DNA of 64,000 nt, from assembly GCA_947177165.1 (NCBI GenBank), contig CAMWTP010000009.1, forward strand, positions 32,761-96,760, written 5' to 3'. Shown here in pieces: positions 9,704-18,053 of this stretch; position 1 is the first letter of the stretch; every line of letters starts with the position of its first letter. This stretch comes from an uncultured Lachnospiraceae bacterium. Lineage in GTDB: Bacteria > Bacillota > Clostridia > Lachnospirales > Lachnospiraceae. The notes under the pieces were generated by a model. That model ran no database searches, had not been told where the DNA came from, and was given only the letters and a program-made list of their open reading frames with translations. The position numbers and the translations under genes are program-made.

Positions 9704-11521
9704 ATGTCAGATTTTGATCAAAGTAAAATCAGAAATTTCTGCATTGTGGCGCATATCGATCACGGCAAGTCCACACTTGCGGACAGAATCATAGAGAAAA
9801 CGGGACTCCTGACGAGCCGTGAGATGCAGGACCAGATCCTCGACAACATGGAACTGGAGCGGGAGCGCGGCATTACAATCAAGGCGCAGACCGTCCGCAC
9901 TGTGTACAAAGCACAGGATGGTGATGAATACATTTTTAATCTGATCGACACACCAGGACACGTTGACTTTAATTATGAAGTGAGCCGCGCGCTGGCAGCC
10001 TGCGACGGGGCAATTCTCGTGGTTGACGCAGCGCAGGGGATTGAGGCGCAGACACTTGCAAACGTGTATCTGGCACTGGATCATGACCTCGATGTGTTTC
10101 CCGTCATCAATAAGATCGACCTCCCGAGTGCACGGCCTGACTGGGTGAAAAATGAGATCGAGGACGTCATCGGCATTGAGGCGCAGGACGCGCCGCTGAT
10201 CTCGGCAAAAAACGGTGTCGGAATCGAGGAAGTGCTGGAGGCAATTATCGCAAAGATACCAGCTCCCCGGGGGAATGCGGACAATCCGCTGCAGGCGCTG
10301 ATCTTTGACTCTGTCTATGATTCCTATAAAGGGGTGATCGTATTCTGCCGTATCATGGAAGGAAAGGTTTCCAAGGGGACAAAGATTAAGATGATGGCGA
10401 CAGGTGCATCCTTTGACGTGGTGGAGGTAGGATATTTCGGGGCTGGACAGTTTATCCCGTGTGATGAGCTGTCGGCTGGTATGGTTGGATATCTGACAGC
10501 ATCGATCAAAAATGTGAAGGACACCGCAGTCGGGGATACGGTCACGGATGCGAATCATCCCTGCGCCGAGCCGCTTCCGGGATACAAAAAGGTGCAGTCG
10601 ATGGTCTACTGCGGGCTATATCCTGCTGACGGCGCAAAATATCCTGATCTGAGAGATGCGCTGGAAAAGCTGCAGTTGAATGACGCGTCGCTTTTTTATG
10701 AGCCGGAGACCTCTGTCGCGCTGGGATTTGGCTTTCGGTGCGGCTTTTTGGGACTGCTGCATCTCGAGATTATTCAGGAGCGGCTGGAGCGTGAGTACAA
10801 TCTTGACCTTGTGACGACAGCGCCGGGTGTAGTATACAGAGTTTACAAGACAAACGGTGATATGGTCGAACTGACGAATCCCTCCAATCTGCCTGACCCG
10901 TCAGAGATTGACTATATGGAGGAGCCGATTGTCAGTGCCGAGATCATGGTGACAACAGAGTTTATCGGTTCCATTATGGAGCTCTGTCAGGAGCGGCGCG
11001 GGCGTTATCTTGGCATGGAATATGTGGAGGAGACCCGTGCATTGCTGAAATATGAGCTTCCGTTGAATGAGATTATCTACGATTTCTTTGATGCGCTCAA
11101 GTCGCGCTCAAGGGGATATGCCTCATTTGATTATGACGTGAAGGGATATGAGCAGTCCGAGCTTGTCAAGCTTGACATTCTCATCAACAGGGAGGAGGTC
11201 GATGCTTTGTCTTTTATTGTGCACAAAGAGTCTGCCTATGACAGGGGCAGGAGGATGTGCGAGAAGCTCAAGGATGAGATACCGAGGCATCTTTTTGAGA
11301 TACCGATACAGGCGGCTGTGGGCGGCAAGATCATCGCCAGAGAGACAGTAAAGGCGATGCGCAAGGATGTTCTTGCCAAGTGTTACGGCGGAGATATCAC
11401 GCGCAAAAAGAAGCTTCTTGAAAAACAGAAGGAGGGCAAGAAGCGTATGCGTCAGGTGGGCAGTGTGGAGATACCGCAGAAAGCGTTCATGTCGGTACTG
11501 AAGCTTGACGATTCGAGATAA
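9704..11521 (+). CDS. lepA: Elongation factor 4 (LepA), ribosome back-translocating GTPase
   Basis: Full-length at 605 residues. GTPase motifs are AHIDHGKST (G1), DTPGHVDF (G3) and NKIDLPSA (G4). The LepA-specific C-terminal domain ends [23 protein letters not shown], diagnostic against EF-G and TypA. It remodels stalled ribosomes. GGAGATGAG precedes the ATG, seven bases after potD. In many Firmicutes lepA is followed by hemW; here hemW is about 19 kb downstream, after an accessory block. Confidence 0.97.
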   Translation: MSDFDQSKIRNFCIVAHIDHGKSTLADRIIEKTGLLTSREMQDQILDNMELERERGITIKAQTVRTVYKAQDGDEYIFNLIDTPGHVDFNYEVSRALAACDGAILVVDAAQGIEAQTLANVYLALDHDLDVFPVINKIDLPSARPDWVKNEIEDVIGIEAQDAPLISAKNGVGIEEVLEAIIAKIPAPRGNADNPLQALIFDSVYDSYKGVIVFCRIMEGKVSKGTKIKMMATGASFDVVEVGYFGAGQFIPCDELSAGMVGYLTASIKNVKDTAVGDTVTDANHPCAEPLPGYKKVQSMVYCGLYPADGAKYPDLRDALEKLQLNDASLFYEPETSVALGFGFRCGFLGLLHLEIIQERLEREYNLDLVTTAPGVVYRVYKTNGDMVELTNPSNLPDPSEIDYMEEPIVSAEIMVTTEFIGSIMELCQERRGRYLGMEYVEETRALLKYELPLNEIIYDFFDALKSRSRGYASFDYDVKGYEQSELVKLDILINREEVDALSFIVHKESAYDRGRRMCEKLKDEIPRHLFEIPIQAAVGGKIIARETVKAMRKDVLAKCYGGDITRKKKLLEKQKEGKKRMRQVGSVEIPQKAFMSVLKLDDSR

Positions 11522-11542
11522 GTTATGGGAATATTGAGAATT

Positions 11543-11579
11543 AAGGAGAGGAAAATAGCCAGACTATTTCCTTTCCTCC
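11543..11579. terminator. Convergent terminator hairpin after lepA
   Basis: AAGGAGAGGAAAATAG pairs with CTATTTCCTTTCCTCC across a short loop. The right arm overlaps the stop codon of the convergent XRE gene, so it can serve both directions. Confidence 0.6.
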
Positions 11580-11956
11580 AGCTCGCGTATGCGGGCTTCT
11601 TTTTTTTGTTGTTCCTCGGAGCGAACCGTTTCCCTCTCTAAAATGATATCGACGGTTTCCCGGCCATGTTCATCAAGATTGCGGTATTTTTGTATATGCT
11701 GCTGTTCACTGTATGAGAGCATCATCTCCGAATCGGGATATACACCGTAGATGTCATTGATCGAGACGTGAAGCGTCCGGCAGACTTCGAAAAGGATATC
11801 GATTGTCGGACAGTTGGCGCCCTGCTCCCAATTGGATATGCGGGAGGGGGTGATTCCCAACTGCTGTGCCAGCTCTCTTTGGGAGAAACCGGCATTTTCC
11901 CGGTATTTTGTTATATTTCTTGATATATTTTTCTTGATGTCGTCACTGGAAATCAT
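11564..11956 (-). CDS. XRE-family transcriptional regulator
   Basis: 130 residues. Residues about 12-66 form a Cro/C1-type helix-turn-helix (GFSQRELAQQLGITPSRISNWEQG); the rest is a charged, probably coiled-coil tail ending RIRELEERK. AGGAGA lies six bases before the ATG. It is divergent from the small HTH gene at 12156, and the space between contains repeated TACAGAA-type sites, suggesting a regulated divergent promoter. Confidence 0.87.
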   Translation of the reverse strand: MISSDDIKKNISRNITKYRENAGFSQRELAQQLGITPSRISNWEQGANCPTIDILFEVCRTLHVSINDIYGVYPDSEMMLSYSEQQHIQKYRNLDEHGRETVDIILERETVRSEEQQKKEARIRELEERK

Positions 11957-12013
11957 TGTGTCTCCTATTCCATTTCTTGATTTTCAAAATTTTTCATAAA
12001 ATGAATGTATCAC

Positions 12014-12140
12014 AGTAGTTCTGTAAAATCAATAAAAAAATACAGAATCACAGCCAAAACTATTGACAATATACAGAAAAACTGTTAATATATGGAAATG
12101 TACAGAAAATCTGTTCAAACGAACAGAAAATACAGAAGTA
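12014..12140. promoter_or_regulatory. Divergent operator region with repeated TACAGAA half-sites
   Basis: Between the two HTH genes the motif TACAGAA or its complement TTCTGTA recurs about six times. Two copies form near-palindromes, ACAGAAAAACTGT and ACAGAAAATCTGT. This is the layout expected for autoregulating XRE repressors; binding is inferred. Confidence 0.55.
12063..12091 (+). promoter_or_regulatory. Sigma-A-type promoter for the small HTH gene
   Basis: TTGACA and TAATAT are separated by exactly 17 bases. One ACAGAAAAACTGT palindrome lies inside the spacer, so a repressor bound there would block polymerase. Confidence 0.65.
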
Positions 12141-12155
12141 CGAGAGGTGGTGAGT

Positions 12156-12362
12156 TTGTTGTTTGGGATAAAGATTAAAACATATCTTGACGACAACGGC
12201 ATCAGATACACACATGTGTCTGAAAAAACAGGGATTCCAATGGATATTCTGAGTTTATTGTTAACTGGGAAAAGGAAAGTCGAGGCGACAGAGTATTTTG
12301 CAATATGTAATGCGTTAAATGTGCCCCTGACAAAATTTGCGGATGACGGTGTGAGCGCATGA
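12156..12362 (+). CDS. Small XRE-like helix-turn-helix protein
   Basis: About 68 residues: LFGIKIKTYLDDNGIRY then HVSEKTGIPMDILSLLLTGKRKVEATEYFAICNAL, which fits a compact Cro-like fold. The track extends it upstream through the promoter, which is not credible. GAGAGG precedes candidate GTG and TTG starts at 12150, 12156 and 12159; the TTG at 12156 is chosen with low certainty. It is divergent from the larger XRE gene and probably forms a small switch with it. Confidence 0.65.
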   Translation: MLFGIKIKTYLDDNGIRYTHVSEKTGIPMDILSLLLTGKRKVEATEYFAICNALNVPLTKFADDGVSA

Positions 12363-12386
12363 GGTGTGCGGAAATTTAATCATGTT

Positions 12387-12449
12387 TGAAACGTTTCTGG
12401 AGACAGAAACGTTTCATATAGATATGGTAATCTGCCCAGGCAGATTATC
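12387..12449. repeat. Two adjacent inverted repeats before the Ser-rich secreted protein gene
   Basis: The first is TGAAACGTTTCTG (12387-12399) against CAGAAACGTTTCA (12404-12416); each arm itself contains the palindrome GAAACGTTTC. The second is GGTAATCTGCC (12426-12436) against GGCAGATTATC (12439-12449). No T-run follows either one. They may be operators or a structured leader ahead of the gene at 12476. Confidence 0.6.
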
Positions 12450-12475
12450 AAAAACAAAAAGGAGGAAGGGAAACA

Positions 12476-13168
12476 ATGAAATCTATCAAAGTGAAGAGGA
12501 TTCTTGCGGCGGTCCTTGCGGCGTCAATGGTCATGGCATCTGCAGTGACAGTCAGCGCATCAGGCTCAGACACGACTGAACCGGGTGTGAGTTCCAGTGA
12601 ATCGTCTAGCAGCTCAAGTGAATCATCTGACAGCTCAAGTGAGTCATCCAATGTGACAGTAACTTATGCACAGACAATGTCAAAAGCAGCGGATGCTGCT
12701 ATGAGCGTGGCTGGCACAAGTGTCAGAACTTCTGTAGCTGGCGTGTATGCGGCTCAGAAGGTACAGGGAGTGGCAGTAGTCACACCGCTGGCGGCAGTCA
12801 GGACATCGCTTGGTCTGGCTGGCAATCAGACTCCGGCGATCATCATTTATGATACGGACGAGAGCAAGAGTTACCGTGCGATGGAATGTGTCAATGCGGC
12901 AGCAGGGGCAATCGGCGGTACAGTCGTGGCAACCATGAACATTGATCTCGGCGCGAAGGAGAGCGGAAAATGGGTTGCATTGTCAAGCGGAACAGTGGGA
13001 CTTGTCACAGGACTTCCGAAGGGCGCTGACACAAGCAAAGAGTACTGCGCAATCTGCGTTCAGCCGGGCGGTGTTATCACAATCCTCGAAGATCAGGACT
13101 TAAATCCGGCAACCGTTACATTTGAGGTACAGGCTGGTCTTGGAACCTATGCAATTACTGCGAAATAA
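12476..13168 (+). CDS. Secreted protein with Ser-rich linker, unknown function
   Basis: 230 residues with a clear Sec signal peptide (basic MKSIKVKR, hydrophobic core, cleavage near TVSA-SGS). A low-complexity Ser/Glu/Asp linker follows (about residues 35-58, units of SSSES), then a globular region rich in Ala, Gly and Val with no motif I can name. GGAGG lies about 12 bases before the ATG. There is no LPXTG or C-terminal helix, so it is likely released or retained by partner binding. A hairpin follows the stop. Confidence 0.8.
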   Translation: MKSIKVKRILAAVLAASMVMASAVTVSASGSDTTEPGVSSSESSSSSSESSDSSSESSNVTVTYAQTMSKAADAAMSVAGTSVRTSVAGVYAAQKVQGVAVVTPLAAVRTSLGLAGNQTPAIIIYDTDESKSYRAMECVNAAAGAIGGTVVATMNIDLGAKESGKWVALSSGTVGLVTGLPKGADTSKEYCAICVQPGGVITILEDQDLNPATVTFEVQAGLGTYAITAK

Positions 13169-13183
13169 TTGCATACAGAAAAC

Positions 13184-13222
13184 AAAGCTATGGTGCATGC
13201 ATCATGCATATACCATAGCTTT
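13184..13222 (+). terminator. Hairpin after the secreted protein gene, overlapping the next start
   Basis: AAAGCTATGGT pairs with ACCATAGCTTT around a loop that contains a second GCATGCAT-type repeat. The downstream T content is weak. The possible ATG at 13197 of the next gene lies in the loop. Confidence 0.5.
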
Positions 13223-14945
13223 CCTTCTGGTTTTGTGCTGTTTTTTTGGCTACAGTATTGGAAAAATCTATGGGTTTGCGATTCTTCCGGATGAGTTCGG
13301 GTATTGGTCGTATGCGGCGGCAGCTGCAGGATACGACTGGTCGGGAATCGTGTCATTGAACTCCTATTATTCTTATGGATACAGTGTCATCCTGCTACCT
13401 GTTTTTCTGTTGTTTCGGGATGGCTTAATGGCATATCGCGCGGCGGTTATAGTGAATTTTGTGATGCTGGCAGGGATTGGTCTCATGCTGCGTTATTTGG
13501 CGGGAAGGATATTTCCCAATGGGAACCGAAAACTCCTGTCTGCCTTTGCAGCAGTGGCCGCACTATATCCCACCCTCCTTCTATATGCCAGAACCACAAT
13601 GGCAGAAACGCTGTTGGTGTTTCTGTATGTACTGGCTGCCGTGCTGCTGTATCAGTACCTGGAGCGCAGGAGCGTATCTTGGCTGTTCCTGCTGCTCGTG
13701 GTACTTGTCTATGTACATTTCGTACATATGCGGACTATTACACTGCTGGCGGCGGGGGTGTTGTCTGTCCTGCTTGACAGACTGCTGTTCCCAGAGGTCA
13801 GAGAGGACGACAGGCAGGATAATCGATGGCTGTATGTGCTCGCGGTGGCTGCGGCAGTTCTGTTATTTGTGTCGGGAATGGCTGTGAGGAATGTGGTTTT
13901 TGACCATGTTTACACAGGACAGTCCCAGATATTTCAGACAAATGATTATCAGGGACAGCTTGGAAAGTTTCGTTATATCATGACGTTGGAAGGGTTCGGG
14001 AACCTGATTGTCAGCGTGGCCGGAAAAGTGTTGTATCTCGGGGTGGCAACTTTCGGGACTGGTTTCTGGGGGCTGTGGCATGCATGGAAAGGTGTCAGAC
14101 GCGGACAGGAGCGGAAGGAAAGAGTATTTTGGTGTTTCATCCTTTTGTCGGCGGCAGGGGCATTGATGCTCAATGCTGTCTATACAGTATATCCCGGACG
14201 AGTGGATGCGCTGGCATACGGCAGATATCATGAGTATGTATTTCCTGTATTGATGCTCGCGGGGCTGTATGAGATGCGGCATGCGCAAAGGCTGTGGAGG
14301 GGAATGCTCATAAATGCAGTGCTGGAGCTGTGCATGCTGATACCGGTGCTGTGCAGTCTGTGCAGGTATCGCCAGACAAGTCTGCACGCCTGTATGGTAT
14401 TTGGGATGAGTTATCTGTATGATGCGGGTGATCCTGCTCCTGTGAAATTTTATCTGGGAGCATATGGATTTGGTATTCTGTTGATGGTGATCGTCACGGC
14501 GCTGACCGCGGTCGGGCGCAAAGCGGTAAACCGGATATCTGTACTGTTTATGATTGCTGTCATGGAGGTTTTTCTGGCGATGAGGGCATCCGCAGCCGTG
14601 ATCGACACAGGCAGTATCGGGGCGTACAGGGATTCTGTTGTTGCGGATCGGATTACAGAGCTTATGGGGAACACTGCTGATGAGAAAGCGCAGTCTGCGA
14701 GGAGAGTCCTGTATCTGGACGGAGGCGGTGACAGTGCCATCGGTATCATACAGTTTTTGCTGCGAGATACCCGGATCACTGTCCTGGATAAGCGGGAAAG
14801 TATAGACGATTACGGGGAGAATGAGATGGGGACACGGGATTTCGTGCTGATCGACTACAGAGATGATTATGGCGGGGAGCTTTGTAAGCGGTATGCGTAC
14901 ACCTTGTCGAGCGGTCATTTTATTCTCTATTACAATCGGTTTTGA
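13197..14945 (+). CDS. Polytopic membrane protein, likely GT-C/ArnT-like glycosyltransferase
   Basis: About 580 residues with many predicted helices and a soluble C-terminal end. Near the N-terminus is LPDEFGYW, followed by DWSGIVSLNSYYSYGY; acidic residues after the first helix are typical of membrane GT-C enzymes using lipid-phosphate sugars. The gene at 26710 shares the same signature (MPDEVGYW, YYGYGYG) and length, so the two are paralogues. The start is uncertain: ATG at 13197 and ATG at 13149 lack a good ribosome site, and the track start at 13122 overlaps the previous gene. Donor and acceptor are unknown. Confidence 0.72.
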   Translation: MHHAYTIAFLLVLCCFFGYSIGKIYGFAILPDEFGYWSYAAAAAGYDWSGIVSLNSYYSYGYSVILLPVFLLFRDGLMAYRAAVIVNFVMLAGIGLMLRYLAGRIFPNGNRKLLSAFAAVAALYPTLLLYARTTMAETLLVFLYVLAAVLLYQYLERRSVSWLFLLLVVLVYVHFVHMRTITLLAAGVLSVLLDRLLFPEVREDDRQDNRWLYVLAVAAAVLLFVSGMAVRNVVFDHVYTGQSQIFQTNDYQGQLGKFRYIMTLEGFGNLIVSVAGKVLYLGVATFGTGFWGLWHAWKGVRRGQERKERVFWCFILLSAAGALMLNAVYTVYPGRVDALAYGRYHEYVFPVLMLAGLYEMRHAQRLWRGMLINAVLELCMLIPVLCSLCRYRQTSLHACMVFGMSYLYDAGDPAPVKFYLGAYGFGILLMVIVTALTAVGRKAVNRISVLFMIAVMEVFLAMRASAAVIDTGSIGAYRDSVVADRITELMGNTADEKAQSARRVLYLDGGGDSAIGIIQFLLRDTRITVLDKRESIDDYGENEMGTRDFVLIDYRDDYGGELCKRYAYTLSSGHFILYYNRF

Positions 14946-14960
14946 AAACATTTTGAATAT

Positions 14961-15019
14961 GAGATTTTGAAAAAGAAATTTTGATAAAAGAGATTTTGAA
15001 TAAAGAGATTTTGATTTAA
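14961..15019. repeat. 15-bp tandem repeat, four units
   Basis: Units of the type GAGATTTTGAATAAA occur four times head to tail (the first is 14 bp), filling most of the gap between two genes. A fifth decayed unit may precede it (ATTTTGAATAT). Confidence 0.8.
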
Positions 15020-15045
15020 GACAGGATAGATAGAGAGGCTGTTTT

Positions 15046-15552
15046 ATGAAGAAGATATTGATTATGGCTGCAGCAGTGTGGACATTGCTGGCAGCGATGT
15101 TCGTGCCGGTTAGAGCAGAGGAAGCAGCTGCATCGGTGGTGGGAACCGTGTTAAAGACGGATGCAGAGGTCAGGGTGTATCAGGATGCATCTGAGACATC
15201 AGAGATGATCGCTGAGCTGGAAGCAGGGACGGCGGTTCTCGTGACTGACGATGACGGGGAAGGCTGGTGCAGAATATCTGTCAGGGAGATTACAGGGTAC
15301 ATAAGGTCAGGGTATCTGGTGCCGCTCTACAGCAGTGATGAGATGAGTCAGGAATTTGAGCAGGTCGGGAACAATTACCATATGGTGTTCAACGAAGTGC
15401 AGCAGCTGGACAAGCAGCAGTCACAGACGAAAATATGGGGGACGGTCATCGCAGTGCTGACCGCTGGTGTCATCGCGGCAGGTATCATCCCTGTGTTAAA
15501 GAAAAATAAGGAAGATGAAACGAATAGGACAAATACGGAAACAATACGATGA
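15046..15552 (+). CDS. Secreted, membrane-anchored bacterial SH3 domain protein
   Basis: 168 residues: signal peptide (MKKILIMAAAVWTLLAAMF, cleavage near VRAEE), an SH3b domain from about residue 30 to 90 (RVYQDASETSEMI, GWCRISV, GYIRSGYLVPL), then a short linker and a C-terminal helix (TVIAVLTAGVIAAGIIPVL) with a basic tail. SH3b domains commonly bind cell wall peptides. It overlaps the next membrane gene by 38 bases, so it is probably coupled to the glycan genes that follow. Confidence 0.82.
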   Translation: MKKILIMAAAVWTLLAAMFVPVRAEEAAASVVGTVLKTDAEVRVYQDASETSEMIAELEAGTAVLVTDDDGEGWCRISVREITGYIRSGYLVPLYSSDEMSQEFEQVGNNYHMVFNEVQQLDKQQSQTKIWGTVIAVLTAGVIAAGIIPVLKKNKEDETNRTNTETIR

Positions 15553-16924
15553 ACGGTCAGATTTATTTATCCTTATTCTGACGGGAATCCATAATCTTAT
15601 ATTTGCAGATGTTTCGCTCGCAGGAATGCCGCTGCGGACACTGTCTCTGCTCCTGGCGGATTTTGTCTGTATCGCTGTATATATCTATCAGAGGGAGATG
15701 ATACTGCCGCGCTGGAAAGAATGCAGTGTATATGAGAAGACAATGACAGTGCTGCTTGCCTCATCGGCTGCGGTGTTAATCGTTTCTGCGCTTGCGGGTT
15801 CCGATTACTTTTGGGAAGGTGTGGATTTCGTAGCACTGCTGCTGGTATATTTATGCATTTATGGCAGGAAAAAGTTTCCGCAGAACATATTCTGTGTGCA
15901 CAGCGTTTGCTGCTGTGTGACCTGCAGCCTGCTGTTGTGCTATTACCTGACTGGCGGAGTTGGGGAATCGCTCGTGGCGCTCTTAGTCCGGAATGATGCA
16001 GCGGTGTCGTGGCTGGTGCTGAGTGTTCTGATGAATATGATAGCGTATTGTTTTGAGGAAAAGGGGCGGGTATGGTACGGAGGCAATATTCTGCTGGCGG
16101 CATTTCTGCTGGCGATACAGAAGAATGTATATGGAATGATCGTTGTGGGGCTGATACCGCTGCTGCTTCCGGTCTTCTGCAGACCGTCAAAGGTGCTCGT
16201 GGGACGGGCGGCGCAGGCAGAGTTATTGTATGTGTTCCTGGTCTGTAACATGTCTCTGATTGCAGGATACACACCGCTGCTGGAGGGGATTGTCACATAT
16301 GACCTGGAAGTCAGTGTGTATATGGAATTGTTCCTGGCTGCTATGGGAGTATGGTTTTTCAGCTACTGGGACAAGCAGGCCCGGGATGTCAGTATGGATG
16401 TCACGCTGCCGCAGATGCGGGAGTGGTGCCGAAAAGCGGCGGTGGCTTACCTGACTGTTGTCGCAGGAGTTTTTGCGGCATCGGCACTTTTTTATACAGA
16501 CGATACTTCAGCGTGGAGAGGTGTGGCACAGGTTATTATCGATGATTTGAGGGAAAATCCCGGTTGGAGGGCAGGACTCCTGGGACAGATGGGACAACGA
16601 TTTGGGGTTTTCGGTGTGGCGGCTGGGTGTGGCTTGTGTTATCTGTGCATCGTGCGAATATATGGGACAAGGCGCTGGCGCGTGAAAGCGCATAAGCTGT
16701 ATCGTCTCATCGCTGTAATCTGTCTGCTGCAGGCGGTATTTGTGCCGCAGAACATGGTGTCGTTGCCGTTATCTACCGTTTTTTTCTTCCTGTTTATGGA
16801 AGCGGAGGAGGAACAGTCACGGAAAATCACTGCGGATTATGGAGAGTGGAGGAAGACAAATGAAACTGATTATACAGATTCCCTGTTTCAACGAGGCGGA
16901 GACTTTGGAAATCGCGTTGAATGA
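15515..16924 (+). CDS. Polytopic membrane protein, possibly O-antigen ligase/polymerase-like
   Basis: 469 residues with about ten or more hydrophobic segments and few conserved polar motifs. Length, topology and position between a wall-binding SH3 protein and a polyprenyl-phosphate GT2 suggest a glycan polymerase, ligase or acceptor membrane enzyme, but no signature residue supports a specific call. The start overlaps the SH3 gene and the 3' end runs 65 bases into the GT2 gene. The overlapping tail is hydrophilic and contains the GT2 ribosome site. Confidence 0.65.
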   Translation: MKRIGQIRKQYDERSDLFILILTGIHNLIFADVSLAGMPLRTLSLLLADFVCIAVYIYQREMILPRWKECSVYEKTMTVLLASSAAVLIVSALAGSDYFWEGVDFVALLLVYLCIYGRKKFPQNIFCVHSVCCCVTCSLLLCYYLTGGVGESLVALLVRNDAAVSWLVLSVLMNMIAYCFEEKGRVWYGGNILLAAFLLAIQKNVYGMIVVGLIPLLLPVFCRPSKVLVGRAAQAELLYVFLVCNMSLIAGYTPLLEGIVTYDLEVSVYMELFLAAMGVWFFSYWDKQARDVSMDVTLPQMREWCRKAAVAYLTVVAGVFAASALFYTDDTSAWRGVAQVIIDDLRENPGWRAGLLGQMGQRFGVFGVAAGCGLCYLCIVRIYGTRRWRVKAHKLYRLIAVICLLQAVFVPQNMVSLPLSTVFFFLFMEAEEEQSRKITADYGEWRKTNETDYTDSLFQRGGDFGNRVE

Positions 16925-17900
16925 TCTGCCCAGGAAGCTGGACGGCATTGACCGGATTGAATACCTGATTATCAATGACGGAAGCAAGGACAACACTGTT
17001 GAGGTGGCCAAAAAATGGGGCGTGCATCATGTCGTAAACTTCACGCAGAACAAGGGACTTGCAAAGGGCTTTATGGCAGGACTGGACGAGTGTCTGCGGC
17101 AGGGGGCGGACATCATTGTCAACACGGATGCGGACAATCAGTACTGCGCGGAGGATATCCAGAAGCTGATACAGCCGATTCTCGAGGGCAGGGCGGACTA
17201 CGTAATCGGCGCAAGACCAATCGACGAGACGGAGCATTTTTCATTGATCAAGAAAAAGCTGCAGCATCTCGGCAGCTGGGCGGTGCGAAAGGCTTCAAAC
17301 ACAGATATCCCAGATGCTCCCAGCGGATTCCGCGCGCTGAGCCGTGAGGCTGCAATGCGCATCAACGTGGTAAATGATTATACATACACATTGGAGACGA
17401 TTGTGCAGGCAGGCCGTGAAAAGCTTGCGATCATGAGTGTGCCGGTCCGCACGAACTCTGAGCTGCGCCCGTCGAGATTGTTTAAGAGCATATGGAGTTA
17501 TGTGAAAAAGTCGATGGTCACGATCCTGAGAGCATACATGATGTATAAGCCGCTGAAATTTTTTACCTTTCTGATGCTGCCGCCGGCAATCGTAGGGCTT
17601 GCGTTTATCATCCGCTATTTCGTATATGTGGCGGCGGGTACTGCGACAGGCCATGTGCAGTCACTGATACTGGCATGCACATTGTTGATTATGGGATTTG
17701 TGACCTTTACAATCGGGCTGGTTTCCGATGTGATCGCCGCGAACAGAAGGCTTTTGCAGGACACACAATACCATACGCGCAGAGCGGAATACGATGCGAT
17801 TTACGCGCAGCTCCAGCTCGAGCAGAGACCAGTGCGGACGTACCATGTTGTGAGCGAGAAGCCGCAGTATGGGGAGGGATATGAGAGCTCTGCGATATAG
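16860..17900 (+). CDS. GT2 polyprenyl-phosphate glycosyltransferase (DPM1/GtrB-like)
   Basis: 346 residues. The GT-A fold opens with IIQIPCFNEAETL; the DXD-type nucleotide-sugar site is NTDADNQY, with NDGSKDNT earlier. Two C-terminal helices follow (LPPAIVGLAFIIRYFVYV; LIMGFVTFTIGLVSDVIAA), as in enzymes that make undecaprenyl-phosphate sugars. The ORF track starts 40 codons upstream, but GGAGG sits seven bases before the ATG of MKLIIQ. It would supply lipid-linked sugar to membrane enzymes like those at 13197 and 26710. Confidence 0.88.
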   Translation: MKLIIQIPCFNEAETLEIALNDLPRKLDGIDRIEYLIINDGSKDNTVEVAKKWGVHHVVNFTQNKGLAKGFMAGLDECLRQGADIIVNTDADNQYCAEDIQKLIQPILEGRADYVIGARPIDETEHFSLIKKKLQHLGSWAVRKASNTDIPDAPSGFRALSREAAMRINVVNDYTYTLETIVQAGREKLAIMSVPVRTNSELRPSRLFKSIWSYVKKSMVTILRAYMMYKPLKFFTFLMLPPAIVGLAFIIRYFVYVAAGTATGHVQSLILACTLLIMGFVTFTIGLVSDVIAANRRLLQDTQYHTRRAEYDAIYAQLQLEQRPVRTYHVVSEKPQYGEGYESSAI

Positions 17901-18053
17901 CTGGAATTGCTTGATATAGATTGGTAGATTTTTATGCTGCACCTTGACAATTGCATACTTTACGTTAGGAAAAAATGTTGTAATGTACCTTTGGAACAGC
18001 TATAATGAGATTAAGCAGATAATACTGGTTTCATAAATGGCAAGGAGGGTTAT

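Noticed and set aside
12364-12579. 71-residue ORF across the leader palindromes
   Set aside because: It overlaps the signal peptide region of the secreted protein in another frame and has no ribosome site.
13863-14951. 362-residue minus-strand ORF
   Set aside because: His/Pro/Gln-rich composition typical of an antisense shadow of a membrane-protein gene.
17944-17971. Promoter before the AAA/PD-(D/E)XK gene
   Set aside because: TTGACA is present but no good -10 hexamer occurs at 16-18 bases.
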